Of a stretch of DNA of 6,679 nt, positions 6,108-6,679 are shown in pieces (the first letter of the stretch is position 1; the number at the start of each line of letters is the position of its first letter). A program made the position numbers and the translations under genes. The notes beneath the pieces are model-generated. The model was not told the origin of the DNA and ran no database searches. It saw only the letters and a list, made by a program, of their open reading frames with translations. The stretch is from Fidelibacterota bacterium. GTDB taxonomy: Bacteria; Fidelibacterota; Marinisomatia; Marinisomatales; TCS55. The stretch is taken from positions 1-6,679 of the forward strand of contig NZWI01000018.1 in the NCBI GenBank assembly GCA_002701875.1. Reading direction: 5' to 3'.

Positions 6108-6113
6108 TATAAT
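6108..6113 (+). promoter_or_regulatory. candidate -10 box of the aldehyde dehydrogenase promoter
   Basis: A perfect TATAAT stands 26 bases before the aldehyde dehydrogenase start, which would place transcription start near 6120 and leave a short leader containing the ribosome site at 6130. The -35 region at a 17-base spacing reads TTTTAT and is poor. Together with the gap of 112 bases, this suggests that the gene has its own promoter. Confidence 0.45.
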
Positions 6114-6129
6114 TTCATAATGTTCGAAA

Positions 6130-6133
6130 AGGA
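6130..6133 (+). promoter_or_regulatory. ribosome binding site of the aldehyde dehydrogenase gene
   Basis: AGGA within GAAAAGGATAT stands six bases before the ATG at 6140, the best-spaced Shine-Dalgarno in the window. It fixes the start, since the family's N-terminus also begins here. Confidence 0.6.
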
Positions 6134-6139
6134 TATAAC

Positions 6140-6679
6140 ATGAATCCAATTTTATCGGAACTTGGGATCGATGAATTCAATTTCGGCGCCTGCTCTGGGA
6201 GCGGCCAATGGTCCAAATCGAAAGATGGTGGATTAATAGAATCTATTAATCCCTCTAATGGTGAGCTCATTGCTTCAGTGCACCAATCCACCAAAGAAGA
6301 TTATAATAACATTTTAAATGCTTCGATTGATGCATTTAAAGAATTCCGCAAAGTTCCAGCTCCAATACGTGGGCAACTAGTTCGAGCAATGGGGGATGCT
6401 CTAAGAGAGAAAAAAGATGCTCTTGGTACATTAGTTTCGATGGAAATGGGTAAAATTAAGCAAGAAGGAGATGGAGAAGTTCAAGAAATGATTGATATTG
6501 CTGACTTTGCAGTTGGTCAATCGCGTATGCTTTATGGAAAAACAATGCACTCTGAACGGCCCGATCACCGTATGTATGAGCAGTGGCACCCGTTAGGAAC
6601 AATTGGAGTAATATCAGCATTTAATTTCCCTGTTGCTGTATGGGCTTGGAATGCATTTATTGCAGCTATTTGCGGCAAT
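6140..6679 (+). CDS. ALDH7-family aldehyde dehydrogenase, probable alpha-aminoadipic semialdehyde dehydrogenase (partial, N-terminal 180 residues)
   Basis: The frame is open from the ATG to the window edge, about a third of the roughly 500 residues of the family. The start [10 protein letters not shown], the [18 protein letters not shown] strand region (34-51), the [20 protein letters not shown] helix (78-96) and [19 protein letters not shown] (101-119) are typical of ALDH. The run [21 protein letters not shown] (139-159), then [11 protein letters not shown] (161-171) and CGN at the edge, closely resembles ALDH7A1 and bacterial relatives, which oxidise alpha-aminoadipic semialdehyde / piperideine-6-carboxylate with NAD in lysine breakdown. 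Asn162 in FNFP is the oxyanion-hole residue. The catalytic Cys and Glu lie beyond the window. No other lysine-catabolism gene is visible here, and other aldehydes are possible substrates. It has its own likely promoter and ribosome site, so it is probably not part of the cdsA operon. Confidence 0.88.
   Translation, partial: MNPILSELGIDEFNFGACSGSGQWSKSKDGGLIESINPSNGELIASVHQSTKEDYNNILNASIDAFKEFRKVPAPIRGQLVRAMGDALREKKDALGTLVSMEMGKIKQEGDGEVQEMIDIADFAVGQSRMLYGKTMHSERPDHRMYEQWHPLGTIGVISAFNFPVAVWAWNAFIAAICGN

Noticed and set aside
6061..6139. Riboswitch or long leader before the aldehyde dehydrogenase
   Set aside because: The leader after the candidate -10 is only about 20 bases, and the single hairpin upstream is short; no riboswitch-like structure is visible.

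Overview
This is an AT-rich window (by eye about one third G+C) of densely packed bacterial chromosome, with overlapping genes and few recognisable Shine-Dalgarno sites. The gene set is two lipoproteins with Bacteroidota-like signal peptides, a TPR envelope lipoprotein, a PyrK/PyrD type 1B pair, an RlpA without a SPOR domain, a BolA and an ALDH7. This suggests a marine bacterium of the FCB/Bacteroidota-like group. A SAR406/Marinimicrobia-type genome is my best guess, but it is inferred from style and content only, because no rRNA or marker gene is present.

Left arm (1-1203, all on the minus strand, reading toward the left edge): a secreted or membrane-anchored PEGA-domain protein, a 65-residue zinc-ribbon protein, a BolA-family protein, and the N-terminus of an isopenicillin N synthase-like 2-oxoglutarate/Fe(II) dioxygenase that overlaps the end of bolA by 11 bases. 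They may form one transcript, although 108 bases without a convincing gene separate the zinc-ribbon gene from bolA.

Centre (1259-6027, all on the plus strand): a divergent intergenic region of about 55-60 bases separates the left arm from a run of five genes: TPR lipoprotein, pyrK, pyrD, rlpA and cdsA. The first four overlap end to start (ATGA overlap, a 29-base overlap, TTGA overlap), which indicates one translationally coupled operon. cdsA follows after 45 bases and is probably in the same transcript. pyrK and pyrD together make the NAD-dependent dihydroorotate dehydrogenase of UMP synthesis. The TPR protein, RlpA and CdsA act in the envelope (outer-membrane or periplasmic scaffold, peptidoglycan cleavage, phospholipid precursor synthesis). 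CdsA consumes CTP, a downstream product of the PyrKD pathway, so a loose theme of envelope growth plus nucleotide supply is possible but inferential.

Right edge (6028-6679): a 112-base gap holds a weak hairpin and a good -10 box, followed by the first 180 residues of an ALDH7-type aldehyde dehydrogenase (probable alpha-aminoadipic semialdehyde / piperideine-6-carboxylate dehydrogenase), which continues past the window.

I see no mobile element, CRISPR array, tRNA, rRNA or obvious novel system. Most of the window is ordinary core genome. The points most worth a second look are the bolA/dioxygenase overlap, the two uncharacterised small proteins, the ATG-less open stretch between them and bolA, and the unusual neighbourhood of pyrKD and cdsA.
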